DNA of 64,000 bases from the NCBI GenBank assembly GCA_013396635.1, contig WBMW01001494.1, positions 969,071-1,033,070 of the forward strand, given 5' to 3'. Below the pieces are notes generated by a model, which saw nothing but the letters and a program-made list of their open reading frames with translations, did not search any database and was not told the origin of the DNA. This document shows, piece after piece, positions 1 to 11,870 of the stretch. The position numbers were made by a program, and so were the translations under genes. Within the stretch, counting starts at the first letter, position 1. Each line of letters starts with the position of its first letter. Source of the stretch: Penelope pileata (Eukaryota; Chordata; Aves; Galliformes; Cracidae).

Positions 1-2690
1 TTCAGGGGTTTGGAGGCTTGCTCACAGCCAGGAAGGCTTCTCTGGGCTTTCTGGGGAAGCGGGTGGGTGCTGAGCTATGCAGCGCTTCACGCCAGGCAGA
101 CTCACTGCTTGGCTTCCTGGCCTGGCAAAGGAACAGCAACCAGCACCTTCCCAGGGCGTGAATCTTGTCCCTCTCCAGCCCTGCAGAAATTCTGGGAATG
201 TCTCAGCAGTTCAGACTACTCCAGTGTTCCAGCAAAAATATCCTGTTAACTTTGCAGAGCCTTGGAGCAGGAGAGCAACTTGTCTCTTTGTTTCTTGGAG
301 CCAGGTCTCCAGGAAGCTCTGAAGGAGTTCCCCAGGGTGCTGGATGCTGCCACGTGCACAACTGTGCTGTGCACAGCTGGAGACCAGACTGATGCTGTCA
401 TTGCAGGTCTGAGCACATGGGTTTGTTTGGTTTGGAGCAATAGAGGTTACTCTTAGCTCCAAAGCCAGTTGCTGTGCCACTTCTTTTATTTTCCCCTCAG
501 GTGCTGGGTGTTTATCTGTTCCTATTTATAGGAACATTCCGAAGCCATGGATGTGCTGGCATCTGCTCACACTGCCTCCAGTCCACACTGCCCCGTCCCA
601 CGGACGCAGACAGAGCTCAGGGGCTGCATCCCTCCAAGCACTTTCCCTGCAGGAAGGGATCGTGGTGAACCTCATCATAGTGCCAAGGCCGAGGGGGAGA
701 GGAAGGAAAAATATTTCTTCTCATCTCCCTGATAGGCCAAATTAAAACCAGGATGTGAGAAGCACTGTTACACTTCTGTGAAAGACACGGTTTGTGGATG
801 AGGCAGATTGAGCCAGATTCAGTAAAATTTCTCTGTCAGAACATCTCCAGGCTCCCAGTGCTGATGCTCTCATAAACAATAATATGCTGCCAAGTACCAA
901 AAATAATCAGAAATCATTGGGTGTTCGTGGTACAGCTCAGCCACTGAGACATTGAAACAGACCTGTTTAGCAGAGGCAACACCAACTTGTACAGACACAG
1001 GAGGCAGCTTACAGTCGAGTGAAGCTTTCAGCAACAGCTCAGCTCTGCAGCTGTCCGGAAGGGAGGTGGAAAACTCACGTTCAGCATTCCTGAGATAAAG
1101 CAACTTTTGTCAAGGAATACCACCATCCAAAGACCTTCTTCCTGTGCTGCTGAACACACACCTCTGGACATGCCCACTTACCCCTGTGGAGGGTCCCATG
1201 TACTGAGCCAGGACACATGCAACCGCTCCAGTTCCTCCTGATGTGTAAGAGAAGAACCAGGTGTGGTAGCTGGAAACTGCTGTGGTTGTCCTGCATCTCC
1301 GAGGGCTGGAGGACAGAGGAAGCCCTGGCCACAGCACTGTGGCTGTGTGCAAGCACACAGGAAGCCTCAGCCTGCCGTCCTCTGCCTTCCCTGCAGCAGG
1401 GACAGCGTCTCCAGGCAGGTGCTCTGCACGGGTCCTGGGAGCGAGCTGCTGGGGAGCAGCAGGGCTGTAATTACAGAGATAACTCACACCATGTCACCCA
1501 ACAATGATACATGAAAATGCTACATAAACCCGTCTATCTGCTGCTCTCGATTTATCTTTCTGCCTCTCTATTTATTTCTTCCTCCAGCCTATCACTTGGT
1601 ACCGTGCAGGAGCTGGAAATGCCAGCTGCTGAAAATGCAATTTGTTTTGATTCACCAACATCTCCCAAAATATCTTCGTGACCTCTTGAATTTTTCTGCA
1701 ATGAATTATGATAATGATGATTTTTATTTACGTTAACAAACTGCAGTAGCTCAGCATCGCCAGCAAATATACAGATATGTATTTATAAGTACAGTACTAT
1801 CTTTTAAATAAAGATGCCTTAAAACTGTATCAAACGGAGGTGGTAATTCTCTCTTCTCCCTTTCTAAAAGGCATCAGTACCAAATTTCAACCCTAATTAT
1901 AACAATGCTTCTCCTAATGAAAGAATTCATCTGCCTTCTCTCATCAGCTGCCGTGCTTTGGAAATCGCAGCCGATCGCTGTGGAGGAGGGGCTGCCATGA
2001 AGGTTTGGAGGAGGCAGCCCACAGTTTCCAAGGTGCCTCAGAAATTCAGAAGCCACATCCACAGGAGCTGCACATCAGGGCTGCTGCTGAGAGCTGCATG
2101 GCAATGCTGGGCTGTGTCTGGGGAATGGCTCCGGAGTGCTGGAGACCCTCCTGCCCCTGTGCAGCTCCTCTGCTTCCAGGAGGGGGAATCATGCTCTTCA
2201 TCCCTCCGCATCCGCGTCCCAATGCTAATGAATGTGGTTTCAGAGCACATCAGTCTGTTCTTGTTTCTTTTTACATAGGTGGACAACGAGATGCTGACCC
2301 AAAGAGGCGGCTTCTATCAGTTCCTGGAAGGTCTGGGAAGTGCAGGCTCAGGAAAGTGGTGGGTTTGGGGGTGTTTCTGCACAGTCCATTGTTTATACAA
2401 CAAAAAGAGGCTTAATTTTGGTCTGGGCTGTGGATGTAGGATGTTGCCAGCCTCCTGCCTGACTGCCCAGCAATCCCCAGCATCAGTTCTCCATCCTGCT
2501 TTGTGTATTGCAGTACTGGCACTTGCAGACTCACTGACACGAGCTCATTGTTTTGGCTCTAATAAGTTTTTGGGAAGCGCAATGAGAGCAGCTGGAGCAG
2601 GAACTCTGGGTGTGAATGGGTAAGACCCAGTAGCTTTGAGTACACCCTGCTTTAATGGACAGGCTGTGAGTCTGCATTATCAGGTGACAA
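1..2690. other. Non-coding DNA, no gene recognised
   Basis: Mixed GC-rich intergenic-type sequence. Short open frames exist in all six frames but overlap each other and show no known domain. The only structured parts I see are an AT-rich block at 1500-1960 and a pyrimidine tract ending in AG at 2278; both are described elsewhere. Confidence 0.7.
1500..1960. other. AT-rich block, possible conserved non-coding element
   Basis: The block is clearly richer in A and T than its GC-rich flanks and contains several TAAT and TTTAT cores, a GATAATGATGATTTTTATTTA-like run near 1700 and an AATAAA at about 1806. No repeat family is recognised in it. AT-rich islands of this kind in bird intergenic DNA are often deeply conserved enhancers, but conservation cannot be seen from one sequence. 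Confidence 0.3.
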
Positions 2691-2699
2691 TTACTTTAT

Positions 2700-2730
2700 G
2701 TAATCACAGAATCACAGAATTGTAGGCTGT
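2700..2730 (-). mobile_element. CR1 LINE 3' tail fragment, antisense
   Basis: AATCACAGAATCACAGAATT at 2702-2721 is the reverse complement of the avian CR1 terminal repeat with its usual flank. After about 30 bases the match is lost. It is a dead, very short remnant. Confidence 0.6.
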
Positions 2731-5700
2731 CCCCTCATCCATCACACCCTGGGAAAGACCCAGGAGCTCCACGGAGCACCATGTGGAGTGGTCCTCACCT
2801 CGCACACCCATGGGCGCTGCGTTCACACACACACATGCACGTGCAGGAACCCATTTCTGGCTGGCCTTGCTCCAGGGGTGCGCAGGGCTCGTGGGCACCA
2901 GGCACAAGGCAGGGGCTGGAGGGTGTGTGCGCAGCGAGGCCGTCAGCACCATGGGTGCTCATGTGACAGTCGCAGGGTATCTGTTCTCCCTTCGATGGTA
3001 TAAATGCTCTCCTCAGAGCAGCACATTCCCTGCCACCACTAATGAAAACACATGGTGCATTTATGCAAAAGCTCCTTCTCGTTCTTGGTAATGACATTGG
3101 CGGTGGCAGCTCCTGTCTCCTCCTGCTGCCTCGCTCCCTCCCAAGCACCCTTGTCATTTCCCTTCCCTTTATAGACAGCCTTTAATGGGATGTGTCTTTT
3201 GCCAGCAGAAAGGAGCCAATGTGTTCTCAGCGGCTGTCAAAGGCACTTCGACTGCTTAAAGAGCCTCCCATGTGGTCTCACAGTTAAAATATATATACAT
3301 ACAACAGACAAAACTGTCACCAATGTGCCAGAACCATCATTAGCACTTGATCTTCCCAGCACAGAGGACATGCCTCAGCTGGCATTCTTTTGGTTTTCTT
3401 TTTATTTTGAGAACCGGGCAGGGGAAAGTTACTTTATTTCCCCTACACAGCTTGGAAGAAACAACGCAGACCTGGTGGGCACATCACGTTCCCAGTAAGG
3501 AGCTGTGGCATCTCCATGAGATGCTTCAGGAAGCGTCAGACAACCTCCCAACCCGCCTACCCCCCGTCACCCTCTGATGAGCTTCAGATGAGACGGAGGT
3601 AGCCGTGAAGTGCAGGAAAAGGAAAAATTACACAGCATCAAGAGGGAGCAATAATGCAAGGATGTGCTGAGCAAGAGAAGGAGCTGATTACTCTGCTAAA
3701 TCAGCCCACGAGGGCCCTGCAGCACCTGCTGCTGTCGAAGGGGAGCTTAGCAGGCAGACCTGGAGGACTGCAGTTGTTGTGGGAGAAGGGAAGGGTGCCT
3801 GTCCCCTGATCCAATGCCACTCACTCCCCTGATCCATGTGCTACAGGCCTGGTGCTTCTGGGGCTGCCCAGAGCAGAGGGCACACAATGGATTGATGCTG
3901 TCCTGTGCAAAAAGACCAAGGCCTGTGGGTCAGCTGCAGCAGCAGCTCCCTTTTCTCCCTGCCTGAGACCCGTCTGTTTTCCAGCTGTGTTTTGGCCTCA
4001 CGCCTGAGGGCAGCGTTGCCCATTTGCACATGGTGCTGGTGCTGGAGAAAGGCACTGGCTCACCCGAGCGTGCCAAGAAATCCTGCGGCAGGAACCCTGT
4101 CCCCAGCAGCACCTCAGAGCTCAGAGGAACCCCGGCACTTTCTGCTTTCCTGACCACAACTCAGCAGCACCTGCCCAGAGCTGTACTCAGCGTTATCCTT
4201 CAGCGTCTTCTCCATGTAGGCATGCTTGGAAGGCAATTCCCTGTGCACAGCCCTGTGCTTACAAGCATGGACTCTGCCTTCCCCCACCAACATTCTTTTC
4301 TACCCAAGCAAACACCTTGCCAACCAGCTTCTCTGAGACAAAGAAACAGACAAGAGGTTCCTCATGGAAAGAGGAAATTTTATTTAATAACCAGAAGAAA
4401 TCCTGACAGGACAAGTTTCCTGCGGCTCCCCATCCCTGGGAGCACACTCAGGCTTAAACCCAGCTGACCGCAGGCTGCAGTGGTGGGTGCTGCAGGGAGC
4501 AGGGGTCAGAGCAGGGCTTTGGGCTGGAGGAGCAACACCAGCACAGCATCTCCAGGGCTGGGACATGGGGAACGCACACGGGCGGTCACAGCCCTCAGCT
4601 GCCCCTGGGAGCATTCTCACCAGCCACCTGCACCCAGCTCAGCCCAGCCAGGCAGGAGAAACAGGCAGAATCAGACCGGAATGATGAATATCCTGGAGGA
4701 TGCCGTGCGGTTTCACAGACAGAAAGAGAGGCTAAATTCATCTACTAAATTATTCACTGTGAATTTTTGCTCTGTTCTAGCAGACACGCATCCAGCAGCT
4801 ATATAATAGGGAAATTCAGTCTATATCATAGTAGTTAGACACGTATCCATTACGCACAGCAGTTGTTAATCTTCAGTGAACGTATTTAATAATAGCTATT
4901 TATGTAACATACATTAACTACCCCTTTTAAACTGAAATTGAATGCATATTTGAGAATCTTAATTCAAAGCACTACTTAAAGCCGAGTCTCTGAGTCGGGG
5001 TAATAAGGATTTTGAAAGCGGGGTGTTTAAGTACTTTGGAATAAAGAAAGGTGACTGGAAAGAAAATCTTTGAAAAAAACACCCAAAGGCATTTTTGCAC
5101 TTGAAATCCCTCCTGGGTGCAGACTGGAGCCCTGTGGCCGAGAGGAGACCACAGGCAAAGGGGAGGCGCGGAGCTGGCACGCAGCTGCTTGTTGCAGGCA
5201 GGAATTGCCGAGTGCCCCGGAGGCACTGGAGCCCCGGGGGCCACACGCAGCCTTTCTGCAGGGCTGAGCCGTGCTCTGCAGCTCCCTCAGGCAGCAAAGG
5301 CTGCTCCAGGCCATGGGAACCTCCTCTTCTTAGCAGCACTGCTGCACAGCCTGGCCACAGACCCCAGTGCATGGGGAGGGTGGGGAAGCAGCGTGGTACC
5401 TCCATCCTTGCAGCAAAAACTGTTGCAAAGCTTTCTAGAAATGGAAGGGAGAAAAAAGCTTGGAGTCACAAAGCACTGCCAGACTCCATCCGTCCCCACG
5501 GCACTGGGGCTGAGGGTATCCTGAGCTCACCAGCCTGAGGCCAGGGATGCTGCCAGGCTAGAACATCCTAAAACATTCCCCTAATTATTTCTATTTTAAG
5601 CAGCAACTCCGTTCCTATGCAATGCACTACCATTAGACTAAACAGAGATGGGGAGGAGAGGTGGCACTGATAAAGGATGAAAGCGGGACCTAGTTTTGAG

Positions 5701-6170
5701 CTGGGGGCACTGGAGAACCCACCCTGGAGGGCATGCATGGTCCCTGGCTGCCTGGCTGCCCAGAGAGGCAGCTCGGGGTGTCCCATCCTGCACCGACCCT
5801 GCTCTATCCCTGCAGCTCCTCCACAGCCTCCAGCCCTTCTGAGCTCTCCCCAGCTCCTGCCCTGCCTCTATGGCCCCACCAGTTTGTCCTCATTTTTCTG
5901 ATTGCTTCCTAAATGAGCCAAGCTGAAACAAGCTTTTCTGTGAGCAGTGGAACCATGGCACCTGCTTTTCTCCAGCTTGGAGAGAGAGATGTCATCAAAG
6001 CATTTCCTGGAAGCTGAGCAGTCTTAATTGGGCTTCTGCATGGGGTCTCTGGTTACGAACCCATTTCTACTTGTCACTTCATGGAGGCACTCGTTAGACT
6101 TTCCCTTGTGTAAACGCAGCCCATGCACAGGGCTGCTCTGGAGACAGACTGGGCAGAGCTGCAGGTCACA
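2731..6170. other. Non-coding DNA, no gene recognised
   Basis: Nothing of coding character. Contains a short CA run near 2823-2836, an AT-rich stretch at 4690-5080 and otherwise GC-rich unique-looking sequence. Confidence 0.7.
4690..5080. other. AT-rich block
   Basis: Rich in TATTTAATAA, TAGCTATTTATG and ATTAACTA-type motifs between GC-rich flanks. No transposon family recognised. Possible CNE or simply relaxed AT-rich sequence. Confidence 0.25.
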
Positions 6171-6175
6171 AGTGA

Positions 6176-6229
6176 GGGATGGATGGATGGATGAATGGGT
6201 GGATGGATGGATGGGTAGGTGGATGGTCT
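6176..6229 (+). repeat. Imperfect (GGAT)n microsatellite
   Basis: About thirteen GGAT or GGGT/GAAT-like tetranucleotide units with several interruptions, preceded by GAG and ending before CTTGCACC. The interruptions suggest an old, stable locus. Confidence 0.9.
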
Positions 6230-7110
6230 TGCACCAGTGACACTGGCACTCCTGGGAAGAAGGGTTTGAGTGGGAGAAACATGAAGACTTTTCTTTGTGG
6301 TTCCCCTTAGAGGCTGCTGGGAAGCTGGGCAGGGTGCTGCGCCTGTGCTCTGTAAAACAGCTTTCCTGGTTTCTTCTTCCCAAAGACTAGGCCAAGGAGA
6401 GCTGCAAAGACACTGTGGTTTGATTTTCAGACTGGGAGGAAGAACTTGAGCCCTGTCAAGCGCAGGCTTTCTGCTTGTTGACAGCAAATCCGAGTGGATG
6501 AACAGCCCTGAGTGATGGAGACTCCATCACACAGCCGAGCAAGCTGTCGGAGGGGTTTGGCTCGCTGGCTGTTGGCACTGGCACTCGGCTCCTGCTCCCA
6601 GCTTGCCTGGCCGTACCCTCCAGCTGCTGGCTGCTAGCTGCTAGCCTGCTGCTGTCTGCCAGCCAGCTGGCTGCTGGGTGCCTCCTCCTCCAAAAGGCTC
6701 TTCCACACTCAGACAAGCCAGTTATTAGTGCTGTGTTGGATTTAGCAGGGATGCTCACACCCTGCACTTCTCTCCTAGCGCACAACAGGTTTCCAAGATC
6801 AACTTCTCAACTATTTTCTGATGACTTTCAAATTTGTCACCAATCTTTTAAATACTCAGACCTCTGGCACAGGCAGGGAGTCCAGTGACTGCCTCAGCGA
6901 GCCATGTCCAAAGGTAATGCCATGTCCCTGCTGCAAACTGGATATTGCCCTGCCCGTGGAGCCAAAAGCTGCTTCAGGCCTGGCAGCCACATCACGGTGG
7001 CTTCTGGTTTGTTCATTATCCATGACATCTATTTCAAAGGTTTTACTTTGCAGCGCACAGTCACCTCCCTTTGCAAGGGCCAGATTGTTCCATGGACTTG
7101 GAAGGGGATT
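6230..7110. other. Non-coding DNA, no gene recognised
   Basis: GC-rich unique-looking sequence. A CTGG/CTGC-rich stretch lies at about 6615-6680 with repeated GCTGCTGGCTGCTAG-like words, but no regular period. Confidence 0.65.
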
Positions 7111-7116
7111 TTGGCC

Positions 7117-7600
7117 TTTTTTAAAAAAAAAAAAAAACTATAAAATGAAATAATTTTAACAACAAGAGCTGCATGGAAAAGAGATTCCTTCTAGTTCATT
7201 TGCAAACTGTGCATTTGTTTGTTTGTTTTTAATGTTATTCAAGCTTGGAACAAAGATAGAGGTTTTCCAAATTATTGTCAAATTGATTTAAAAGGGTTTG
7301 GAGTCAACATTTCATTTGACAGTATCAGAATACTTTGCTTCAATCAAGCTTCTGGATTTTTCAAAATTAAATGAAAGGGAGTTTTGAAACTGAAGAATAT
7401 TTCAGACCCAAAAAATCAAAACATTTCATTCTGAACATGTCAAAACTGGCCATTTTGAGTGTTTTCGCATGTTTTTTCCCCAAAAAAAAAAAAATGAAAT
7501 TAGGCAAAATCACCATAATTTTGCAAAATACTTCGGAGCTGACAAACTCTTGTTTCCACCACAGAAAAGTTGCATGAAACAAAACTCGTTATCTCCACTC
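7117..7600. repeat. A/T-rich ancient repeat-like stretch
   Basis: Begins with T6A15 (7117-7137) and continues through an AT-rich segment with alternating AAAA and TTTT blocks, such as TCAAAACATTTCATTCTGAA near 7417 and a near-palindrome centred on TGGCCA at about 7447-7454, plus A13 at 7482-7494. The pattern of TTTCATTTTGA and TTTTGAAA words resembles old palindromic AT-rich interspersed repeats seen in reptile genomes. I cannot name the family. An unconstrained AT-rich segment is the alternative. Confidence 0.35.
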
Positions 7601-8655
7601 ACAGTGGGGCATTGGGGGGAAAAACAGCCTCCAAAAAATGCAGACCCTGGAACTCCGAGGCAAAAAATGCATTTGTTCGCTCTCCAGGTAAACAGCATTC
7701 CCTCTCCTAATTTTTGTCGATAATTTGCCCCTCGCTGCAGCAGCATGCAAGGCGCACCGGGTGCTGAGCCGCGAGGCAGGGTGTGCTTTCTGCCCTGCTG
7801 CCCTGCCTGCTGCAGGGGCTGCTGGGCTCTGCACTGCGCTGCACCGAGCAGCCTCGCCTCCCCGTCAGCATCTCTGGTTTACTGGCGTGGATAATCGCCC
7901 TTTTCCTGGCTGGGAGTCCACCAGCCTCGTTCCACTCAAAGCCTCAGATGGGACATAAAAACACCTTGGCACAAATCTAAACAATGTGTCTGCCTAATGG
8001 TCGCCGAAGGGGCCTTTTCCTCCAGAGCGCATCCATCACCGCGCTGAGCGCCCGGCTCCGCGGGATGCTCTCCAGGCTCTGGCACGCTCAGCTCTGCAGC
8101 ACTCGGTGCTGGGATGGGCTGTGGGTGGGAAGCCACCAAGCACCCTCCAGATATTAGTGCTGCAATAGTGTGGTTAATCAGCCTGCAGAAACCAACCCAA
8201 GGTTATTTCCAGGCATAGAAGTGACCCACGCCCGCCCTACAGCGATGTCCTGCTATGTCCCCTGGGCCCTGCCACCACCTCTTGGCTTGCACATTGCGGC
8301 AGGGGCAGAGATCCCCCCGCAGCCCCCAGCCCTTGGCACGAGTTGCCCAGCTCTGTGCAGCCAGGGTGAAAGGAGCTGATTGCCTCTGCTCGCCAGCTCC
8401 CTTGCTGATTGATTTATGGAGTGGGAGATTAAGGGCTGGAGCTGGCAACAGGGAGCTTGGAAATGAATGGAATTGCAAAGGGGATTGTGAAGAGTGGCTG
8501 AGCTGCTCTGGCAGGGAGCAGCCGCCTCGTGCCAGGTGGTGAGGACAGAGCTGCAGGGAGCACTGGGACCTGGCGATGCTGCTGCACCTGGGGCGAGCAG
8601 ATCGTTCCCTGGTGTGCAGTAAGTGTGAAATACTGATAAAAGGGTGTCATGGGAG
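7601..8655. other. Non-coding DNA, no gene recognised
   Basis: GC-rich unique-looking sequence with scattered CpGs (for example 8030-8070). No splice-flanked coding segment recognised. Confidence 0.65.
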
Positions 8656-9317
8656 CATCACGATCTTGCTTGATCTGCTTCTCCTGATCTCCTTCTATGG
8701 CCGGGTGACCAGCCTGGTGGGTGAGGGAAAGGCTGTGCACGGAGTCTACCTGGACGTCAGCAAAGCCTTTGACTTAGTGCAGCCAGCAGAGCAGGGCAGT
8801 GATCGGCCCCTGTATTCAGCCCTGGTGGGGCTGCACCTCGGTGCTGTGTTCAGTTTTGGGCCCCTCGCTGCATGAAAGAGGTTGAGGGCCTGGAGTGTGT
8901 CCAGAGCAGGGCAACAGAGCTGTGAAGGGTCTGAGCACTGTGCTCTGGGGAGCTGGGATGGGTCAGTCTGGAGAAGAGGGGAGACCTTATTGCTCCCTTC
9001 AGCTCCCTGAAAGGAGCTTGTGGTGAGCTGGAGGTCGGCCTCTGTTCCCAGGTAACAGCACGAGGACAAGAGGTGATGGCCTCACGTTGCACCAGCAGGG
9101 GTTCGGGTCGGATACAAGAATACTTCTCCAAAAGTGGTCAGGCACTGGCACAGGATGCCCAGGGAGGAGGTGGTGTCACCATCCTCACAGGTGTTCAAGA
9201 AATGTGGAGATGTGGCCCTGAGGGACATGGGTTAGTGGGCAGCATTGCTGGTAGGTGGGTGGTGGGACGAGGTGATCTTAGAGGTCTCTTGCAGCCTTAA
9301 GGATTCTATGATTCTAA
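8656..9317 (+). mobile_element. CR1 LINE, truncated and internally deleted
   Basis: Non-LTR retrotransposon of the chicken repeat 1 family. Translation of 8684-8776 gives the CR1 reverse-transcriptase stretch around SFYGRVTSLV and YLDVSKAFD, which is RT motif A with its catalytic Asp. The copy then jumps, near 8780-8795, to the CR1 region close to the 3' end (TGATCGGCCCCTGTATTC, then GTGTTCAGTTTTGGGCCCCTC and CTGGAGTGTGTCCAGAGCAGGGCAACA), so most of the RT core is missing. It ends in the family tail GGATTCTATGATTCTA (9301-9316). It is 5' truncated, carries stops and cannot be active. The 5' edge is approximate. Confidence 0.93.
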
Positions 9318-11640
9318 GGTGAGGTGTCTCCATGCATGCAACCTCTGTTCCTGAAGTTGGTTTCGTGCAGCCGTTCCCTGCTTTGCTGTGCACATGGTGC
9401 TCATGGGCACTGAACAGCAGTTGTGGGTTTGGTGCCATCTGCATGTTGTGCCACTGGGCTGGGCAGTCACTGCATCATCAGAGGGCAATCAAAATATTGC
9501 AAAGCATTTGCAAAGCACCTTCAATCACCTACTCTCCTGCAGATGATTCTAATGCTTGAATTGAGGGCTCTCCATTGGCCTTTAAGCTTCCCAACAGCGT
9601 CCTTGGAGCAGCGGCGTGGTGCCCATGGTTCATTACCTCCAAGGAGTCCTTGCAGTCCAACAGGCAGCTGCTGCTGCTCCCTTGGGTCAGGATGCTGTGA
9701 CAATGGGAGATCTGGCTCTCCTCTTTGCATGCCAGTGATTAAATTTTGCCCTAAGCTCATCACAGGCAGCCAAAGTCAGAACATGGGCCTGAGGTGCATT
9801 TCTGTTACACTGAGAATGTGCGTGAGGCTTTTTGTGCTGGCTGAACAATGCCCAAAGCAGCGTCTCATCAGTCCTTGTGCACTCTGCTGTGTTTCCTAAA
9901 TCCTTAGCAGCAGAAGCCCTGGGACTCAGGGCACGTTTTGCCTTTCCTGTGGCCTTCAACTCCTGTGGATTCTGCAGCAACACATCAATGGCAAAACAAG
10001 TGGATTTGAATTGCTGCAAACCAGCAATGAGAAAACTCAGCTAGCCCAGCCCGAGCTTCTGGCACTGGAAAACTACTGCTTTTACCCTTGTGCAGGGCTC
10101 CGGCAGCACGGCCCCAGCACAGCAGTGCGGAGGGCTGGAGAGCAGGGGCCTGGGGGGGGCCTGGGGCATGGCAGCACCCGGCAGAGCAGGGGGAGCCCGT
10201 GGGTGGGGTGGGGGCGATGAGCCTTCATGGCACCAAGGCAGTCGTACGCCAGCCCTCGGCCAGCCCCGCACAGCAGGACACGGCTGATCGAAGCCCGATG
10301 GATTGAGGCAGATCAAAGCTCCCCTTTTATCTCAGCCTCCCTTCTGCCTTCCTCCACAGCTGGAGGGCGTGTGTTCCCCTTCTTTGTAGATGTTCCATCC
10401 CCGTCTTTAAATCTTCACTTAAAGCCTCCCTTTCTTCTCCAGCACACAGCTGAGTCCTTTCTGAGCACGCTGCTGTAATGCCCATGGAGGATCCTGCTCT
10501 AAAGGCGTAAATTACACCGCACCACGTTGGCTCCCTCTAGCTGAGCATCTTTTTCAGGTGGCACTTTGTGTTAAGTGCACATCAACCAGTCCTGAGCCGC
10601 TCAGTACCACAAAGTGTGGCTGGGGGACTCCCCTCTGCCTGGTGCTCATTAGGATCAATGCCGACAGCATTGCCCAAACCAGGATGAAGCCCGGCACCCC
10701 CTCCTCTGTCGCTGGGGCTGCCATTACCTAATTGGATCCAATGTAACGTATTAGAGCACACATTACGAGATGACACAAATTGGTTTTGGCTCTTTCTCAT
10801 CAAATGAAGGAGCCTCAGTTATTGCAATGAGCTGGGCGTGAAGGAGGCGTGTGGGCACCCACCAATCTGCCCATGGGAGCCCTCCAGACCCCCACCCTAA
10901 TTCCAAGGCACCCGGCCCAGAGCAGGTCCCATGATGCTGCTGCTGAGCCCGTGACCTGCAGAGCTGGGGGGGGGGGGCACGGCGAGGCAGCTGGGGCTGC
11001 AGCAGGGTGCGGGCAGCCTGTCACAGCTGGCTGCAGCAGTGCAGCTCGGAGCTCACCCAGGTCTCCAGGGCCATCCCAAATGCCATGACAAAACGCTGGT
11101 AATGAGGGACACATGGAGGGATTGAAAGGTTGTCTGAGAAAAGCAAGGCATCCCAGAATATCACTGGTTTCAGTGCTATGGGTCTATGTATGAGACCAGC
11201 CTTCGTGAAACAGGAGAGGCTGCAGGGGTTGCTGCTGAGGACCAAAGGCTGATGCTGGGCCTCAGCAGCGCCTGAACAGGACGAGCTCCAGAGCACTGTC
11301 TGCAGTTCGTCCAGCCCAGGAGCTGCTGCTGGTCACCCCCTCCCACTGCCCCTCTCCAGGAGCATCCAGACCCTCTGAGCTCCTCCAGGCAAACGGGCAG
11401 AGAGCACGCACAGGACATCCCTCCTGGATCCCCAACGGGGACACGGGGCACCACAGCTGGAGGTGAAGGCACTGGGCAGAGGATTTCATTAATTCTTCCC
11501 ACGGTCAGTCAGCCTTGCCCTCTCATTCCTCCTGAAGAAGCTCTTTGCTAACCGCAAGAGCACGAGTGGGCAGCCTGTGCTGGGCAGACAGGGTGAAAGT
11601 GCTTAATGCTCGCGGTGCCCGGAGTCACTGCAGAGGATGG
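9318..11640. other. Non-coding DNA, no gene recognised
   Basis: GC-rich unique-looking sequence. Contains a G12 homopolymer at 10966-10977 and CpG-rich words near 10100-10280. No gene or repeat family recognised. Confidence 0.65.
10966..10977 (+). repeat. G12 homopolymer
   Basis: Twelve uninterrupted G residues between GAGCT and CAC. Prone to length error in sequencing. Confidence 0.95.
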
Positions 11641-11644
11641 TGCT

Positions 11645-11870
11645 CGCAGGCCCATCCAACCTCCTTTAATATCTTGTGGCAATAAGCTCCACAGATTAAC
11701 CACACGCTGTATAAAAACTTGTATCGGTTTTGAATTTACTGCCTTTTAATTTCCTGCATTATGATTTTCTGCATTATGATTTTCTGCATTTCCTGAGTTT
11801 AATTTCTTGCAGTTCTTAACTCCTCAGCACGCTCCAAGATCCTATCTGGAATATTTCCTTACCGCTGAGA
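11645..11870 (-). mobile_element. Ancient L3/CR1-like LINE fragment, antisense
   Basis: The run ATCTTGTGGCAATAAGCTCC, then ACAGATTAACCACACGCTGT, then TTTTGAATTTACTGCCTTTT and AATTTCCTGCATT follows, in order, the well-known antisense profile of old amniote L3/CR1 elements (a 'CTTGTGGCAGTGAGTTCCACAG' segment, then 'TTAATTATGCATTGTGT', then 'CTGCCTTTTAATTTCAT'). From 11752 a local 15-bp triplication interrupts it. The region to 11870 is a weaker match. Assigned from memory of the family. Confidence 0.65.
11752..11796 (+). repeat. 15-bp tandem repeat, three copies
   Basis: Units TCCTGCATTATGATT (11752-11766), TTCTGCATTATGATT (11767-11781) and a diverged third copy (11782-11796). It lies inside the L3/CR1-like relic, so it arose after insertion. 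Confidence 0.9.

Noticed and set aside
2820..2840. CA dinucleotide run
   Set aside because: Only about seven units, too short to matter.
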